Source of the DNA: Pseudoduganella namucuonensis
GTDB taxonomy: Bacteria > Pseudomonadota > Gammaproteobacteria > Burkholderiales > Burkholderiaceae_D
DNA length: 64,000 nt
Assembly: GCF_900116645.1 (NCBI RefSeq)
Contig: NZ_FPBO01000001.1
Location: 380,416 to 444,415, forward strand
Direction: 5' to 3'
Part shown: positions 1-10,954 of the stretch, piece by piece
Numbering within the stretch: position 1 is the first letter of the stretch
How the letters are laid out: the number at the start of each line of letters is the position of its first letter
The notes under the pieces: model-generated
Databases searched by the model: none
The model's input: the letters and a program-made list of their open reading frames with translations, nothing else
Told to the model about the DNA's origin: nothing
Made by a program: the position numbers and the translations under genes

Positions 1-282
1 GGATTTCGATTGCGGGTAGCCAGACATCGAGAACTCTATGCTCTGCGCGCAATGCGCCAGCGTCCGCGCCCAGGTCCACACGGCGCTCGAAGCGAGCTCC
101 CCGGCTTGGGCCAGCCGCGCCAGTTCGTCCTCCGCCGCGGCGAGCGTGGCGAACCGCAATTGACGGTCCGCCCCGGAATCCGCCTGGCAGCCGGACGTGG
201 CGCCAGCCACCGTCAGCGCCGTGGTGACGCCCGCTGCCGCGATGACGAACGAGCGCCGTGTTGGATCGATTTTCTTTTGCAT
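1..282 (-). CDS. DUF1569 family protein with Tat-like signal, partial
   Basis: The gene starts at an ATG at 282 on the minus strand and runs off the window edge, leaving 94 codons. The N-terminus has a twin-arginine pattern (RRSFVIAA) and a hydrophobic stretch ending in TSGC, so it may be a Tat-exported protein or lipoprotein. The following residues (LRFATLAAAEDELARL, then WTWAQTLAHCAQSIEFSM) match the start of DUF1569/DinB-like proteins, in which a WT..Q.LAHC.QSIE.SM-like motif is typical. No function is established for the family. The C-terminal part lies outside the window. Confidence 0.7.
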   Translation of the reverse strand, partial: MQKKIDPTRRSFVIAAAGVTTALTVAGATSGCQADSGADRQLRFATLAAAEDELARLAQAGELASSAVWTWARTLAHCAQSIEFSMSGYPQSKS

Positions 283-367
283 GCGGGAAGGTGGAAAAAG
301 AGTGGATGCAAGTGATGATTGCACAAGCGCAATATCGAGTCAAACCGCGGAACTACATGCAATCAGC

Positions 368-841
368 TTATGTTCGGGTACTTCGTGTTTCCAAGGATGG
401 ATTATGCGGGCGGCACCAGCCAGCCGCGCGCAATATATGCTGGTTTCCCAAGTCGTCGACGAGTGTCAACGTGCAAGTGTAGGCGGCGGCGTCCCTGCCG
501 ATTTTCAGGTATGTCGGGGCGGCGGTTTTGCTTTCAAACTCGATCGACATCAGCGCGCCGGAAAGCCAAGTCTTGGGCACGGCGCGTCGCGCCAGCAACT
601 CGTCAAGCATCGACTGGTAGCGGGCATTGATCAGCGCGAAATCGTGCGTCTTGTATAGGTGTGTAAGAGATGGAAGCGTGGTCTCCCGCAAGAGGTCCAG
701 CGTGATGCTGGTCTTGCCAACCCGCTTCGCATGGAGATAAAGCTTTCCAAGCGCCCAGTACCCGACAAGGTCGTTGTTGCGGCTAACGAAGGAATGAAGC
801 AGGCCGCTTCCAATGCATCGGAGTTCATTTCGGCGGGGCAT
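368..841 (-). CDS. Hypothetical protein
   Basis: An open frame of 157 codons that begins 10 bases after the stop of the outer-membrane protein gene upstream, with a GAGAAG sequence ahead of its ATG. The product has no signal peptide or membrane segment. It is rich in aromatic residues near the N-terminus and ends in an arginine-rich tail. I do not recognise a domain. The spacing and ribosome-binding sequence favour a real gene cotranscribed with its neighbour, but base composition here is less clearly coding than in the genes to the right. Confidence 0.45.
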   Translation of the reverse strand: MPRRNELRCIGSGLLHSFVSRNNDLVGYWALGKLYLHAKRVGKTSITLDLLRETTLPSLTHLYKTHDFALINARYQSMLDELLARRAVPKTWLSGALMSIEFESKTAAPTYLKIGRDAAAYTCTLTLVDDLGNQHILRAAGWCRPHNPSLETRSTRT

Positions 842-851
842 CGCAGGCTTC

Positions 852-1613
852 TCACCAAAGTCTGGCCAAGGGCAGCACCACGCCGCCGAATAGCGATCTA
901 TCCGGGCTGGCGGAATTCAAGCCCTTGGCGACACCGAAATCGATGGTAAGGCGCTTGTTAGGGCTGTACGCGGCGGCCAACAGCAGCTGGGCGGTGCTGG
1001 ATTGACCGCGCCGGCGTGTCCCCGACACCTCGGTGGTCACGCCCCACTTGTCCGACACTGGCGTGGAAAACGAGGCGGACCATCCGGTCTGGATGCGTCC
1101 GGTACCGGCCTCATAGGCGCCCAGCCGTGTCGCGTTCAGATTCGCGTCCATGTGGACCGCGCCGATGTCCCGGCTGTAGATGCCGTTGATGGTGTAATCG
1201 CTTCGGCCGCTGCCGATGGTGTCTTTGGCGGTGGGGAGCTTCACGCCCAATTCGAGGCCGAACGCGGTGGCGCTGTCGACCAGGAACGCGCGCTTGAGCA
1301 CCAGCGAAGTGTCGCCTATGCCGCGCTGGCGCCGGCCGCCCTCGCGCGACGAGACGTGGGCTTCGCCGCCGAGCAGCAAGCCCCATTGCTCGTCGAACGC
1401 CAGTTTGAATGTATAGGGCAGGCTTGCGCGCCTGTCGTTGTCCGATCTGGTGCTCAAGCCGCCAATCTCGAATTCAAGCTGCCCCGCCGCCGGCAATTGG
1501 GCCGGACTCGACACCGACGGCCGATAGGGGAGGACGCCGTCTTCGTCCTGCGCGTGAAGGGAACCGGCCATGGCGCTGAGCGTGAGGAGCGCAAGCAGTT
1601 TGCATGTGTTCAA
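852..1613 (-). CDS. Outer-membrane beta-barrel protein (MetA-pathway/transporter-like)
   Basis: A secreted protein with a cleavable signal peptide (hydrophobic segment ending SLHA-QDED). The mature part has alternating hydrophobic strands, many glycines and an aromatic C-terminal residue (LARLW), as expected for an outer-membrane barrel. It resembles the putative transporters annotated as phenol-degradation MetA pathway proteins (about 250 residues). The start is probably a TTG at 1613, because AGGAGG lies five bases upstream. A GTG at 1619 overlaps that Shine-Dalgarno sequence and is less likely. Substrate unknown. It sits downstream of the nucleoside ABC importer on the same strand, but no functional link can be shown. 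Confidence 0.65.
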   Translation of the reverse strand: MNTCKLLALLTLSAMAGSLHAQDEDGVLPYRPSVSSPAQLPAAGQLEFEIGGLSTRSDNDRRASLPYTFKLAFDEQWGLLLGGEAHVSSREGGRRQRGIGDTSLVLKRAFLVDSATAFGLELGVKLPTAKDTIGSGRSDYTINGIYSRDIGAVHMDANLNATRLGAYEAGTGRIQTGWSASFSTPVSDKWGVTTEVSGTRRRGQSSTAQLLLAAAYSPNKRLTIDFGVAKGLNSASPDRSLFGGVVLPLARLW

Positions 1614-1682
1614 AGGCACCTCCTATGGGTTGGCCCGCAGCTTGGCGCGGGGACGAGGCGGACGCCCCGTCCCCCGGTCAAA

Positions 1683-2654
1683 TCACCGCGATTTGACGAA
1701 CGGCACGCCGATCGCCTTGGGCGCCACCGACTTGGCCATCAGGCCGGCCAGCACGATCACGGTCACCACGTACGGCACCATCTGGATCAGCGAGCCTGGC
1801 AGGCGGCCCACCACCGGCAGGTCCACGCCCTCGATCTGGATCTGCACCGCGCCGAAGAAGCCGAACATCAAACAGCCCAGGAAAGTGTACACCGGACGCC
1901 AGTTGCCGAACACCATGGCGGTCAGCGCCAGGTAGCCGGCGCCGGCGGACATGTCGCGCAGGAAGAAGCCGCTCTGCACGATGGCGAGATACGCGCCCGA
2001 GAAGGAGCACAGCACGCCGGCGATGATCATCGCCTTGTAGCGGGTCCATTCCACCGAGACGCCGGCGGCGTCGGCGGCGTGCGGGTTCTCGCCGCAGGCG
2101 CGCAGGCGCAGGCCGAAGCGGGTGTGGTACAGCACCCAGTGCACCAGCGGCACCAGCGCGAACGCGAGGTACACCAGCACCGAGTGGCCGCCGATCAGCT
2201 TCGTGTACAGCCAGCCGATGAAGGGCAGGTCGGCCACGGCGGCGGATCCGGGCAGCACCACGTCGAACAGGCGCGCCTGGCCCAGGTCCGGCGTGCGGCC
2301 GCCCTGCTGGAAGAAGAACTGGGCGACCACGAAGGTCAGCCCGCTCATGGCGATGTTGATGGCGATGCCGCCCACCAGCTGGTTGCCCTTTTGCGTGATG
2401 CTCACATAGCCTTGCAGCGTCGCCAGCGCGACCGAGATGGCGACGCCGGCCGCCACCCCGTACCACGGGTTCTGCGTGGCGAAGGCCACCGCCGCCGAGA
2501 CGAAGGCGGAAGCCAGGATCTTGCCCTCCAGGCCGATGTCGATCACGCCTGAACGTTCGGCGAACAGGCCGGCCATGGCGGCGAAAATCAGCACCGGCGC
2601 GTTGCGCACGGTCGATACCAGGATGCTGCCGAGATGCAGGTCTTCAAAGTTCAT
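1683..2654 (-). CDS. Nucleoside-type ABC transporter permease (second subunit)
   Basis: An inner-membrane permease of 323 residues from the BPD_transp_2 family, the type paired with BMP binding proteins (YufQ/NupQ, RbsC-like). The sequence shows eight to ten hydrophobic segments and the conserved block SGVIDIGLEGK near residue 35, followed by GVAAGVAIS. It lies 12 bases after the other permease gene, with a GGGGA ribosome-binding site. With the ATPase and the BMP binding protein it should form one importer. Nucleosides are the likely substrates from the family and from the nucleoside-catabolic genes downstream. This assignment is inferred, not shown. Confidence 0.88.
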   Translation of the reverse strand: MNFEDLHLGSILVSTVRNAPVLIFAAMAGLFAERSGVIDIGLEGKILASAFVSAAVAFATQNPWYGVAAGVAISVALATLQGYVSITQKGNQLVGGIAINIAMSGLTFVVAQFFFQQGGRTPDLGQARLFDVVLPGSAAVADLPFIGWLYTKLIGGHSVLVYLAFALVPLVHWVLYHTRFGLRLRACGENPHAADAAGVSVEWTRYKAMIIAGVLCSFSGAYLAIVQSGFFLRDMSAGAGYLALTAMVFGNWRPVYTFLGCLMFGFFGAVQIQIEGVDLPVVGRLPGSLIQMVPYVVTVIVLAGLMAKSVAPKAIGVPFVKSR

Positions 2655-2666
2655 ATCGATGTCCCC

Positions 2667-3742
2667 TTAGCCCTTGGCCCTGAGCAGCTTGCCGATGACC
2701 GGCGCGTAGAAGTTCTCCATCGCGCCGCAGAACAGGATGATCAAGCCCTGGATGAAGATGAAGGTCTCGGTCGGGATGTTCGGTTTTTCCAGCGACAGGT
2801 CGAAGCCGCCCTGGATCAGCGCGCCGAACAGCACGGCGGACAGGAAGATGCCGACCGGGTGCTGGCGCCCCATCAGCGCGATGGCGATGCCGACGAAGCC
2901 CGCGCCGCCGACGAAGTTGAGCGACAGGTAGTGGGTCGAGCCCATGATGGAGTTCACCGAGCCCAGGCCCGCCAGCGCGCCCGAGATCAGCATCACGATG
3001 ATGATCATGGAGCTGATCTTCACGCCCGCGTAGTGGGCGGCGTGCTTGTTCAGGCCCGTGGCGCGCAGCTTGTAGCCCCACGCCGAGCGCCACACCATGA
3101 CGCCGTACACGGCCAGCGCCGCGATGGCCAGCAGGAAGCTGACGTTGAGCGGCGTGTCGCCCAGCACCGGGAACCAGGTGTTCAGGCGCGGCATCTCGGC
3201 GGCGGCGGAGAACACGCGGCTGGCGGTGTTTTGCTCGCCCGGCGGTATCAGGTACTTGACGATGATGAAGTTCATCAGCGAGGCGCAGATGAAGTTGAAC
3301 ATGATGGTGGTCACCACCACGTGGCTGCCGCGCTTGGCCTGCAGGTAGCCGGGCAGGAAGGCCCACAGCGCCCCGAACAGCGCTGCGCCGGCGATTCCGC
3401 ACGGGATCAAGAGCCACCAGGGCAGGGACGCGTCGAGCGCCAGCATGGCCAGGGTCAGCCCCAGGCCGCCGAAGTACATCTGCCCCTCTGAGCCGATGTT
3501 GAACAGGCCGGCCTGCATCGCGATCGAGACCGACAGGCCGGTGAAGATGAAGGTGGAGGCGTAGAACAGCGTGTAGCTCAGGCCCTCGGGATTGACGATG
3601 GCGCTGTTGATCAGGATGCGCATGGAGTCCACCGGGTCCTCGCCCAGCAGGTGGATCACCAGCGCGGCCACCAGCAGCGCGGACATCAGGTTCAGTACGG
3701 GCAGCACAAAGGCTGTGGCCCAGCGTGGCAGGTCGTTATTGT

Positions 3743-3746
<4 letters not shown>
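2667..3746 (-). CDS. Nucleoside-type ABC transporter permease (first subunit)
   Basis: A permease of 359 residues from the BPD_transp_2 family (YufP/NupP-like). It has about ten predicted membrane segments and a conserved cytoplasmic motif, AGLFNIGSEGQMYFGG, near residue 83, typical of the larger permease in these systems. Its ATG overlaps the stop of the ATPase gene by four bases (ATGA), which points to translational coupling. The second permease follows after 12 bases. Role: half of the membrane channel of a BMP-dependent nucleoside importer. Confidence 0.88.
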
Positions 3747-5272
<1,526 letters not shown>

Positions 5273-5302
5273 AGGGTCGCTGGAAGTTGGTTGTCTATGA
5301 CT

Positions 5303-5340
5303 AAAAAACGCGCCTAACGGGGACGACCCGCCGGCGCGTT
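5303..5340 (-). terminator. Hairpin terminator after the BMP gene
   Basis: Reading the minus strand, AACGCGCC and GGCGCGTT arms enclose a GC-rich loop and are followed by a run of six T. It lies between the binding-protein stop at 5358 and the ATPase start at 5272. It has the form of a Rho-independent terminator, probably partial, so that the binding protein is made in excess of the membrane complex. Confidence 0.7.
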
Positions 5341-5357
5341 CTCTTGAAGGTACACGA

Positions 5358-6353
5358 TTAAACCGGGCAGCTGTTGCTGACGCGATAGTCGATGACCTTG
5401 GTCTTGCCGTCGATGATGTCCTTGCGCACGCCCAGCACCTTCTTCTCGATCTCCGGGGTGATCAGCTTGCGGTTATGCTCGTCCAGCGCCCAGTCCACGC
5501 CGCCTTCCTTCAAGCCCTTGGCGGTCACGCCGGCCTGCCATTTGCCGTCCTTCACCTGCATGAAGGCGTCGTACACGGCGTTGTCCACGCGCTTGACCAT
5601 GGAGGTCAGCACGCTGCCCGGGTACAGGCTGTTCTGGTTGGAATCGACGCCGATCGACAGCTTGCCCTTTTCCTTGGCGGTCTGCAGCGTGCCCATGCCG
5701 GAGCCGCCGGCCACGGCGAACACCACGTCCACGCCGCGCTCGAACTGCGAGCGGGCCAGTTCACCGCCCTTGGCGGGATCGTTCCACGCGGCGGCGGTGG
5801 TGCCCACCATGTTCTGGAACACTTCCGATTTCTTGTCGACCGCCTTCGCGCCCTGGGCGTAGCCGCAGGCGAAGGTGCGGATCAGCGGAATGTCGATGCC
5901 TCCGATGAAGCCCAGCTTCTTGGTCTTGGACGCCATGGCCGCGGCCACGCCCACCAGGTAGGAGCCTTCCTCTTCCTTGAAGGTGATGGAGTTGACGTTG
6001 GCGCCCTGCGCCACGCCGTCGATCAGCACGAAGCGCACCTTCGGGAATTCCTTGGCGACCTTGGCCACGGCCTGGGTCTGCGCGAAGCCGATCGAGGCGA
6101 TCAGGTCCAGGTTCTTGCGGGCCAGGCCGCGCAGCACCTGCTCGGCCTGCGTGTCGCTGCTGGCCTGCACTTCGATGAAGCCGATGTTGGTCTCTTTCTT
6201 GAAGCGCGAGGCGCCCTCGAAGGCGGATTGGTTGAACGACTTGTCGAACTTACCGCCCGCGTCGTAGACGATGCCCAGCTTGGGGGCTGCCGCGCTGGCG
6301 CTGGCTGCCACGCACAAGGCGGCGATCGTCATACTGAGTTGTTTGATTTTCAT
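5358..6353 (-). CDS. BMP family ABC transporter substrate-binding protein
   Basis: A periplasmic binding protein of 331 residues from the Bmp/Med/PnrA family. A signal peptide covers about residues 1-22 (ending SASA-AAP). There is no lipobox cysteine, so it should be soluble in the periplasm. Family features include KLGIVYDAGGKFDKSFNQ at the start of the mature protein, IASIGFAQTQAVAKVA near 105 and the GGIDIPLI segment near 150. Characterised members bind nucleosides. It is the first gene of the importer operon, divergent from a TonB receptor, and it precedes genes for nucleoside breakdown, which supports nucleoside uptake. Confidence 0.9.
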   Translation of the reverse strand: MKIKQLSMTIAALCVAASASAAAPKLGIVYDAGGKFDKSFNQSAFEGASRFKKETNIGFIEVQASSDTQAEQVLRGLARKNLDLIASIGFAQTQAVAKVAKEFPKVRFVLIDGVAQGANVNSITFKEEEGSYLVGVAAAMASKTKKLGFIGGIDIPLIRTFACGYAQGAKAVDKKSEVFQNMVGTTAAAWNDPAKGGELARSQFERGVDVVFAVAGGSGMGTLQTAKEKGKLSIGVDSNQNSLYPGSVLTSMVKRVDNAVYDAFMQVKDGKWQAGVTAKGLKEGGVDWALDEHNRKLITPEIEKKVLGVRKDIIDGKTKVIDYRVSNSCPV

Positions 6354-6700
6354 GATGAGTAGGCTCCTGGAAGTTCGGTATTGTATATTTTTGCCGCCGA
6401 AACATCTCGCATAAGGAATGCGAGGACATCGCGCTTTGTTGACAGTTGGTAATCAAAATTTCCCGCACTGTCGTGCTAAAGCAACATCCACTATTTATTC
6501 GTTTAACATATCGACTGTGGTTTTTTTGTAAGATTTGCCAAAGTCTGATAGCAGATCGACATCTACCCGCCGAATTCCGCCGCCGTGCCGCCGCGCCATC
6601 GCTTCCATTCCCAGGGGCGCTCCCTCTATCTAGGGCTCATCTAGCATTTTCGCACTTGCGTGCCTAGCGCTTAGACAGTCGCTTACTATGCATGAGGGCA

Positions 6701-6718
6701 TATATGTATGGCAAATAC
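6701..6718 (+). promoter_or_regulatory. Candidate operator: 18-nt motif shared with the PNP promoter
   Basis: The 18 bases here (TATATGTATGGCAAATAC) recur exactly, in reverse complement, at 14804-14821 ahead of the purine nucleoside phosphorylase gene. Inside is an inverted repeat GTAT-N5-ATAC (6706-6718). It lies in the 527-base divergent region between the BMP gene and the TonB receptor. The regulator is not identified. Confidence 0.5.
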
Positions 6719-6823
6719 GTTTTTTGTTGCTTATTTATATGTTGTTTGAATAAATACAAAAGGTGTTTTCCGTAATTTCCTGTCAAAACAATTCATGCTA
6801 CGATCCGCCCTTATTTCGATTTT

Positions 6824-6840
6824 CTTTGCAATTTGCAAAG
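6824..6840. promoter_or_regulatory. Perfect palindrome upstream of the TonB receptor
   Basis: CTTTGCAA and TTGCAAAG flank a single T, a perfect 8-bp inverted repeat ending 40 bases before the receptor start. The position fits an operator or a 5'-leader element. The rest of the divergent region (6354-6880) is AT-rich and holds no gene. Confidence 0.45.
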
Positions 6841-6880
6841 CTTGGCCGACACATATTTACCCCCACAAACGGAGCCGTTC

Positions 6881-9151
6881 ATGATGATGAAAACGAAGTA
6901 CGCTGGTCGTACGCTGATCGCCCTGGCCATCGCCGGCGCGTTCCCGCTGCATAACGCGATGGCGGACGAGCAGGCGGCGCAGGAGGCCAGCGCGCCAGCG
7001 GCCAAGCCGAAGGCCGCGGGTGAGTCCACCTCTGGGCAGCTGGAGCAGGTGATCGTGACGGCGCAGCGCCGCGCGGAAAACATCAAGGACGTGCCGATGT
7101 CCATCGCCAGCATCAAGGGCGAGAAGCTGGACGTGCTGACCTCCGGCGGCCAGGACATCCGTTTCCTGTCCGGCCGCTCGCCCAGCCTGACCGTCGAATC
7201 CGACTACGGCCGCACCTTCCCGCGCTTCTACATCCGCGGCCTGGGCAACACCGACTTCGACCTGAACGCCTCCCAGCCGGTGGGCCTGGTGATGGACGAC
7301 ATCGTCATGGAAAACCCGATGCTGAAGGGCTTCCCGGTGTTCGACGTGGACCAGGTTGAAGTGCTGCGCGGCCCGCAGGGCACGCTGTTCGGCCGCAATT
7401 CCCCGGCCGGCGTCATCAAGTTCGACTCCGCCAAGCCGGTCTTCAAGACCGAGGGCTACGCCAGCGTGGGCTTCGGCAAGGACGGCGTGCGCAACCTGGA
7501 AGGCGCGTACAACCTGCCGATCAGCGACACCGTGGCGGCCCGCTTCTCCGGCCAGAGCCAGAACCGCGACGACCGCGTGACCAATCCGCGCCCCACCGGC
7601 ACCAAGAATTTCGAAGGCTACGGCGACGACGCCGCGCGCCTGCAGTTGCTGGTCAAGCCGACCAGGGACTTCAGCGCCCTGTTCAACGTCCACGCCCGCA
7701 ACATGGAGGCCAGCGCCACGCTGTTCCGCGCCAACATCCTGAAGCAGGGCACCAACGACCTGGTCGACAACTTCGACTACGGCTCCTACCCGACCGACGG
7801 CGTCAACGAGCAATGGCTGCGCACCCGCGGCGGCAGCGCGCGCCTGCGCTGGGAGCTGCCGGGCGTGACGCTGCACTCGATCACCGGCTACGACACGCTC
7901 AAGCTGTTCAGCCGCGCCGACGTGGACGGCGGCTATGGCGCCTCGTACGCGCCGCCGATGGGCCCCGGCTTCATCCCGTTCACGGTTGAAACGGCCGACC
8001 TGGTTCCGCACCACCGCCAGTTCACCCAGGAGTTCCGCGCCGAGTCCACCAACGCCGGGCCGCTGCAGTGGATCGCCGGCGCCTACTACTTCAACGAGGA
8101 CATCCAGATCGATTCGATCAGCTTCAACTCGCTGGCCCCGGGCAACCCGCAGAACAAGGAATACGCGCGCCAGTTCCAGAGCGCCGAGTCGTTCGCGCTG
8201 TTCGGCACGCTGAACTACGCCGTGTCCGACCGCCTGAAGCTGCGCGGCGGCCTGCGCTACACCAAGGACAAGAAGGACTTCCTGGCCACCCGCGTGGAGG
8301 CCACCAGCTCGGCGCACCGCCTGAACAGCGACACCTCCAACGTGAGCTGGGACGCGAGCGGCACCTACACCTTGGACAAGGACACCAACGTGTTCGGCCG
8401 CGTCGCCACCGGCTACCGCGCGCCCAGCATGCAGGGCCGCCTGTTCGGCCTGGCCGACCTGCCGACCCAGGCCGAGGCGGAGAAGGCCCTGTCGTTCGAG
8501 GCCGGCATCAAGCAGGACCTGTTCAACCGCCGCGCGCGCATGAGCGCCACCGTGTTCCACTACACGATGAAGGACAAGCAGCTGACCGCCGGCAGCGGCA
8601 CCGTCAACATGAACCGCCTGATCAACGCGGACGAGGTGACCGGCCAGGGCGTGGAGCTGGACTTCCAGGCCAACCTGGGCGGCGGGTTCAGCACCACCTT
8701 CGGCACCAGCTACAACGACACCGAGATCAAGGACGCGTCCCTGTTCGTGTCCAGCTGCGGCGCGCCTTGCACCGTGACCGATCCACGCGGCCCGTTCGCC
8801 GGCACCGCCAGCATCAACGGCAACCCGCTGCCGCGCGCGCCGAAGTGGCAGCACAACTTCTCGCTGAAGTACAGCATGGCGCTGGGCGACGGCGAGCTGT
8901 ACGCCTACACCGACTGGACCTACCGCACCAAGTACAACTTCTTCCTGTACGAGGCGAAGGAGTACACCGCCAAGCCGCTGACCGAGGGCGGCCTGCGCGT
9001 GGGCTACAAGTGGGACAAGTATGAAGTGGCCGCCTACGGCCGCAACATCACCAACCGCGTGCAGTCCCTGGGCGCCATCGATTTCAACAACCTGACCGGC
9101 ATCGTCAACGATCCACGCACTTACGGCATGCAGTTCAAAGCCAACTTCTGA
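6881..9151 (+). CDS. TonB-dependent outer-membrane receptor
   Basis: A receptor of 756 residues. It has a signal peptide (ending NAMA-DEQ), an alanine/lysine-rich linker, then the plug domain opening EQVIVTAQRRAENI and containing VEVLRGPQGTLFGRN. A long barrel ends in the usual aromatic residue (MQFKANF). It is of the IroN/CirA-like 'ENIKDVP' type that often takes up non-iron substrates. The ATG at 6881 is chosen over one at 6833 because GGAG lies seven bases upstream and the signal peptide then starts correctly. Its divergent placement next to the nucleoside importer, with an operator-like motif shared with the nucleoside catabolic promoter, suggests nucleoside or oligonucleotide uptake. The substrate is inferred. 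Confidence 0.9.
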   Translation: MMMKTKYAGRTLIALAIAGAFPLHNAMADEQAAQEASAPAAKPKAAGESTSGQLEQVIVTAQRRAENIKDVPMSIASIKGEKLDVLTSGGQDIRFLSGRSPSLTVESDYGRTFPRFYIRGLGNTDFDLNASQPVGLVMDDIVMENPMLKGFPVFDVDQVEVLRGPQGTLFGRNSPAGVIKFDSAKPVFKTEGYASVGFGKDGVRNLEGAYNLPISDTVAARFSGQSQNRDDRVTNPRPTGTKNFEGYGDDAARLQLLVKPTRDFSALFNVHARNMEASATLFRANILKQGTNDLVDNFDYGSYPTDGVNEQWLRTRGGSARLRWELPGVTLHSITGYDTLKLFSRADVDGGYGASYAPPMGPGFIPFTVETADLVPHHRQFTQEFRAESTNAGPLQWIAGAYYFNEDIQIDSISFNSLAPGNPQNKEYARQFQSAESFALFGTLNYAVSDRLKLRGGLRYTKDKKDFLATRVEATSSAHRLNSDTSNVSWDASGTYTLDKDTNVFGRVATGYRAPSMQGRLFGLADLPTQAEAEKALSFEAGIKQDLFNRRARMSATVFHYTMKDKQLTAGSGTVNMNRLINADEVTGQGVELDFQANLGGGFSTTFGTSYNDTEIKDASLFVSSCGAPCTVTDPRGPFAGTASINGNPLPRAPKWQHNFSLKYSMALGDGELYAYTDWTYRTKYNFFLYEAKEYTAKPLTEGGLRVGYKWDKYEVAAYGRNITNRVQSLGAIDFNNLTGIVNDPRTYGMQFKANF

Positions 9152-9182
9152 CACCAATAGAAGCAGATCAGGAAACCTTGGG

Positions 9183-9215
9183 CCCCGCGCGTCGATGATG
9201 CGCGGGGTTTTTTTT
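9183..9215 (+). terminator. Rho-independent terminator after the TonB receptor
   Basis: CCCCGCGC and GCGCGGGG arms with a 9-base loop are followed by eight T residues, 32 bases after the receptor stop. Confidence 0.9.
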
Positions 9216-9253
9216 ATGTAACATATGCGCAAAACTCATAAGGGAGGCTGATC

Positions 9254-9988
9254 ATGCAGGCAGCAGTAAACCTCTGGCCACTGTTGGGCGTGGCCGTCAT
9301 CGTGGCCGGCTTCCTGATGCGCGCGCACCCGGTGCTGGTGGTGGCCGCCGCGTGCTTCACCACCGGCCTCGCGGCGTCCATGCCGCTGGAAGGGCTGCTG
9401 GCGTCGCTGGGCACGGCCTTCGTCAAGACGCGCAACCTGCCGCTGATCTACCTGCTGCCGCTGGCCGCCATCGGCCTGCTGGAGCGCTTCGGCCTGCGCG
9501 AGCACGCGCAAGCCTCCATCGCCCGCGTGAAGTCGGCCACGGCGGGCCGCATCCTCATCGTCTACCTGACGGTGCGCGAAGCCTCCGCCGCGCTCGGCCT
9601 CACCAGCCTGGGCGGGCATCCCAACATGGTGCGGCCGCTGGTCGCGCCGATGGCCGAGGGCGCGGCCGAACTGCGCCACCCCGGCATCAGCGAACGGCTG
9701 CGGCACAAGGTGCGCGCCATGTCCGCCGCCACCGACAACGTCGGCCTGTTCTTCGGCGAGGACATCTTCGTCGCCTTCGGCGCCATCGTGCTGATGCAAA
9801 CCATCCTGCGCGGCGAGGGCATCGAGGTCAATCCGCTGCACATCGCGCTGTGGGGCATACCGACCGCCATCACCGCCTACATCATCCACGCCTGGCGCCT
9901 GCGTCGATTGGACGCCGAGATCGAGCGCGAACTGCTGGCCGCCCATCAAGCCACCGCGGCCGCCACGGACAAGGACGCCCGGCCATGA
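9254..9988 (+). CDS. DUF969 family membrane protein
   Basis: A very hydrophobic protein of 244 residues with about five to six membrane segments. The motif EASAALGLTSLGGHPNMVRP near residue 115 and PMAEGAAELRHPG after it are characteristic of DUF969. It overlaps the DUF979 gene by four bases (ATGA) and is followed by pyroglutamyl peptidase, a gene order I recall from other bacteria. The two DUF proteins look like the two halves of one secondary transporter, possibly for pyroglutamate, pyroglutamyl peptides or their breakdown products. That function is inference. Confidence 0.82.
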   Translation: MQAAVNLWPLLGVAVIVAGFLMRAHPVLVVAAACFTTGLAASMPLEGLLASLGTAFVKTRNLPLIYLLPLAAIGLLERFGLREHAQASIARVKSATAGRILIVYLTVREASAALGLTSLGGHPNMVRPLVAPMAEGAAELRHPGISERLRHKVRAMSAATDNVGLFFGEDIFVAFGAIVLMQTILRGEGIEVNPLHIALWGIPTAITAYIIHAWRLRRLDAEIERELLAAHQATAAATDKDARP

Positions 9989-10941
9989 TCTTCAAGCTCG
10001 ATTATTTCTACCTGCTGCTGGGCGCCATGCTGGCCTTGCTCGCCTTGCTGACGGTGAGCGACAAGAGCAATCCCAAACGCTGGACCACGGCGCTGTTCTG
10101 GGCCCTGTATGCGCTGGTCTACCTGGCCGGCGACGTGCTGCCGCCGGCCATGGCCGGGCTGACGATGATCGCCATGGCCCTGCTGGCCGGCTTCGGCGGC
10201 GTGCGCATGGGGGCGCCGAAAATGCTGCCCGAGTCCGAGCGCCGGAGCAGCGCCCGGCGGCTGGGCCACAAGCTGTTCATCCCGGCCCTGGTGATCCCGG
10301 CCGTGACCATGTTCGCCTCCACGGCGCTCAAGGACGTCAAGATCGCCGGCCTGTTCCTGTTCGACCAGAAGCACCTGACCCTGGCCGCGCTGGGCGTGGC
10401 GTCGGTGATCGCCGTGGCGGTGGCCTGCGCCATGCTGCGCGCCACGCCGCTGCAGGGCGCGCGCGAGTTCCGCCGCCTGGTCGACGCCATGGGCTGGGCC
10501 ATCGTGCTGCCGCACATGCTGGCCGTGCTGGGCCTGCTGTTCAGCGAGGCGGGCGTGGGCAAGGCCGTGGCGCACGTCAGCACCTCCTACATCAATATGG
10601 ACTGGAAGCTGGTCGCCGTGGCCGTGTATTGCGGCGGCATGGCGCTGTTCACCATCGTCATGGGCAACGGCTTCGCCGCCTTCCCCGTGATGGCGGGCGG
10701 CGTCGGCATCCCGGTGCTGGTGGGCGTGTACCACGCCAATCCCGCCGTCATGGCCGCCATCGGCATGTTCAGCGGCTATTGCGGCACCCTGATGACGCCC
10801 ATGGCCGCCAACTTCAACATCGTCCCCACGGCGCTGCTGGACCTGCCGGACCGCAACGCCGTCATCAAGGCCCAGATTCCGACCGCGCTGCCGCTATTGG
10901 GAGCGAATATACTGTTGTTGTACTTCCTGATGAATTATTGA
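9985..10941 (+). CDS. DUF979 family membrane protein
   Basis: A 318-residue membrane protein with about nine hydrophobic segments, starting at an ATG that overlaps the DUF969 stop. The stretches [19 protein letters not shown] and [16 protein letters not shown] near the C-terminus are the recognisable DUF979 signature and recall the re-entrant regions of ion-coupled transporters. With DUF969 it probably forms a two-component permease. The longer open frame extending upstream in the same phase is only a shadow of the DUF969 gene. Confidence 0.82.
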   Translation: MIFKLDYFYLLLGAMLALLALLTVSDKSNPKRWTTALFWALYALVYLAGDVLPPAMAGLTMIAMALLAGFGGVRMGAPKMLPESERRSSARRLGHKLFIPALVIPAVTMFASTALKDVKIAGLFLFDQKHLTLAALGVASVIAVAVACAMLRATPLQGAREFRRLVDAMGWAIVLPHMLAVLGLLFSEAGVGKAVAHVSTSYINMDWKLVAVAVYCGGMALFTIVMGNGFAAFPVMAGGVGIPVLVGVYHANPAVMAAIGMFSGYCGTLMTPMAANFNIVPTALLDLPDRNAVIKAQIPTALPLLGANILLLYFLMNY

Positions 10942-10954
10942 ATCGTCATACGCC

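Noticed and set aside
197..658. Plus-strand frames at the left edge
   Set aside because: They overlap the better supported minus-strand DUF1569 gene and hypothetical gene and have no good start signals.
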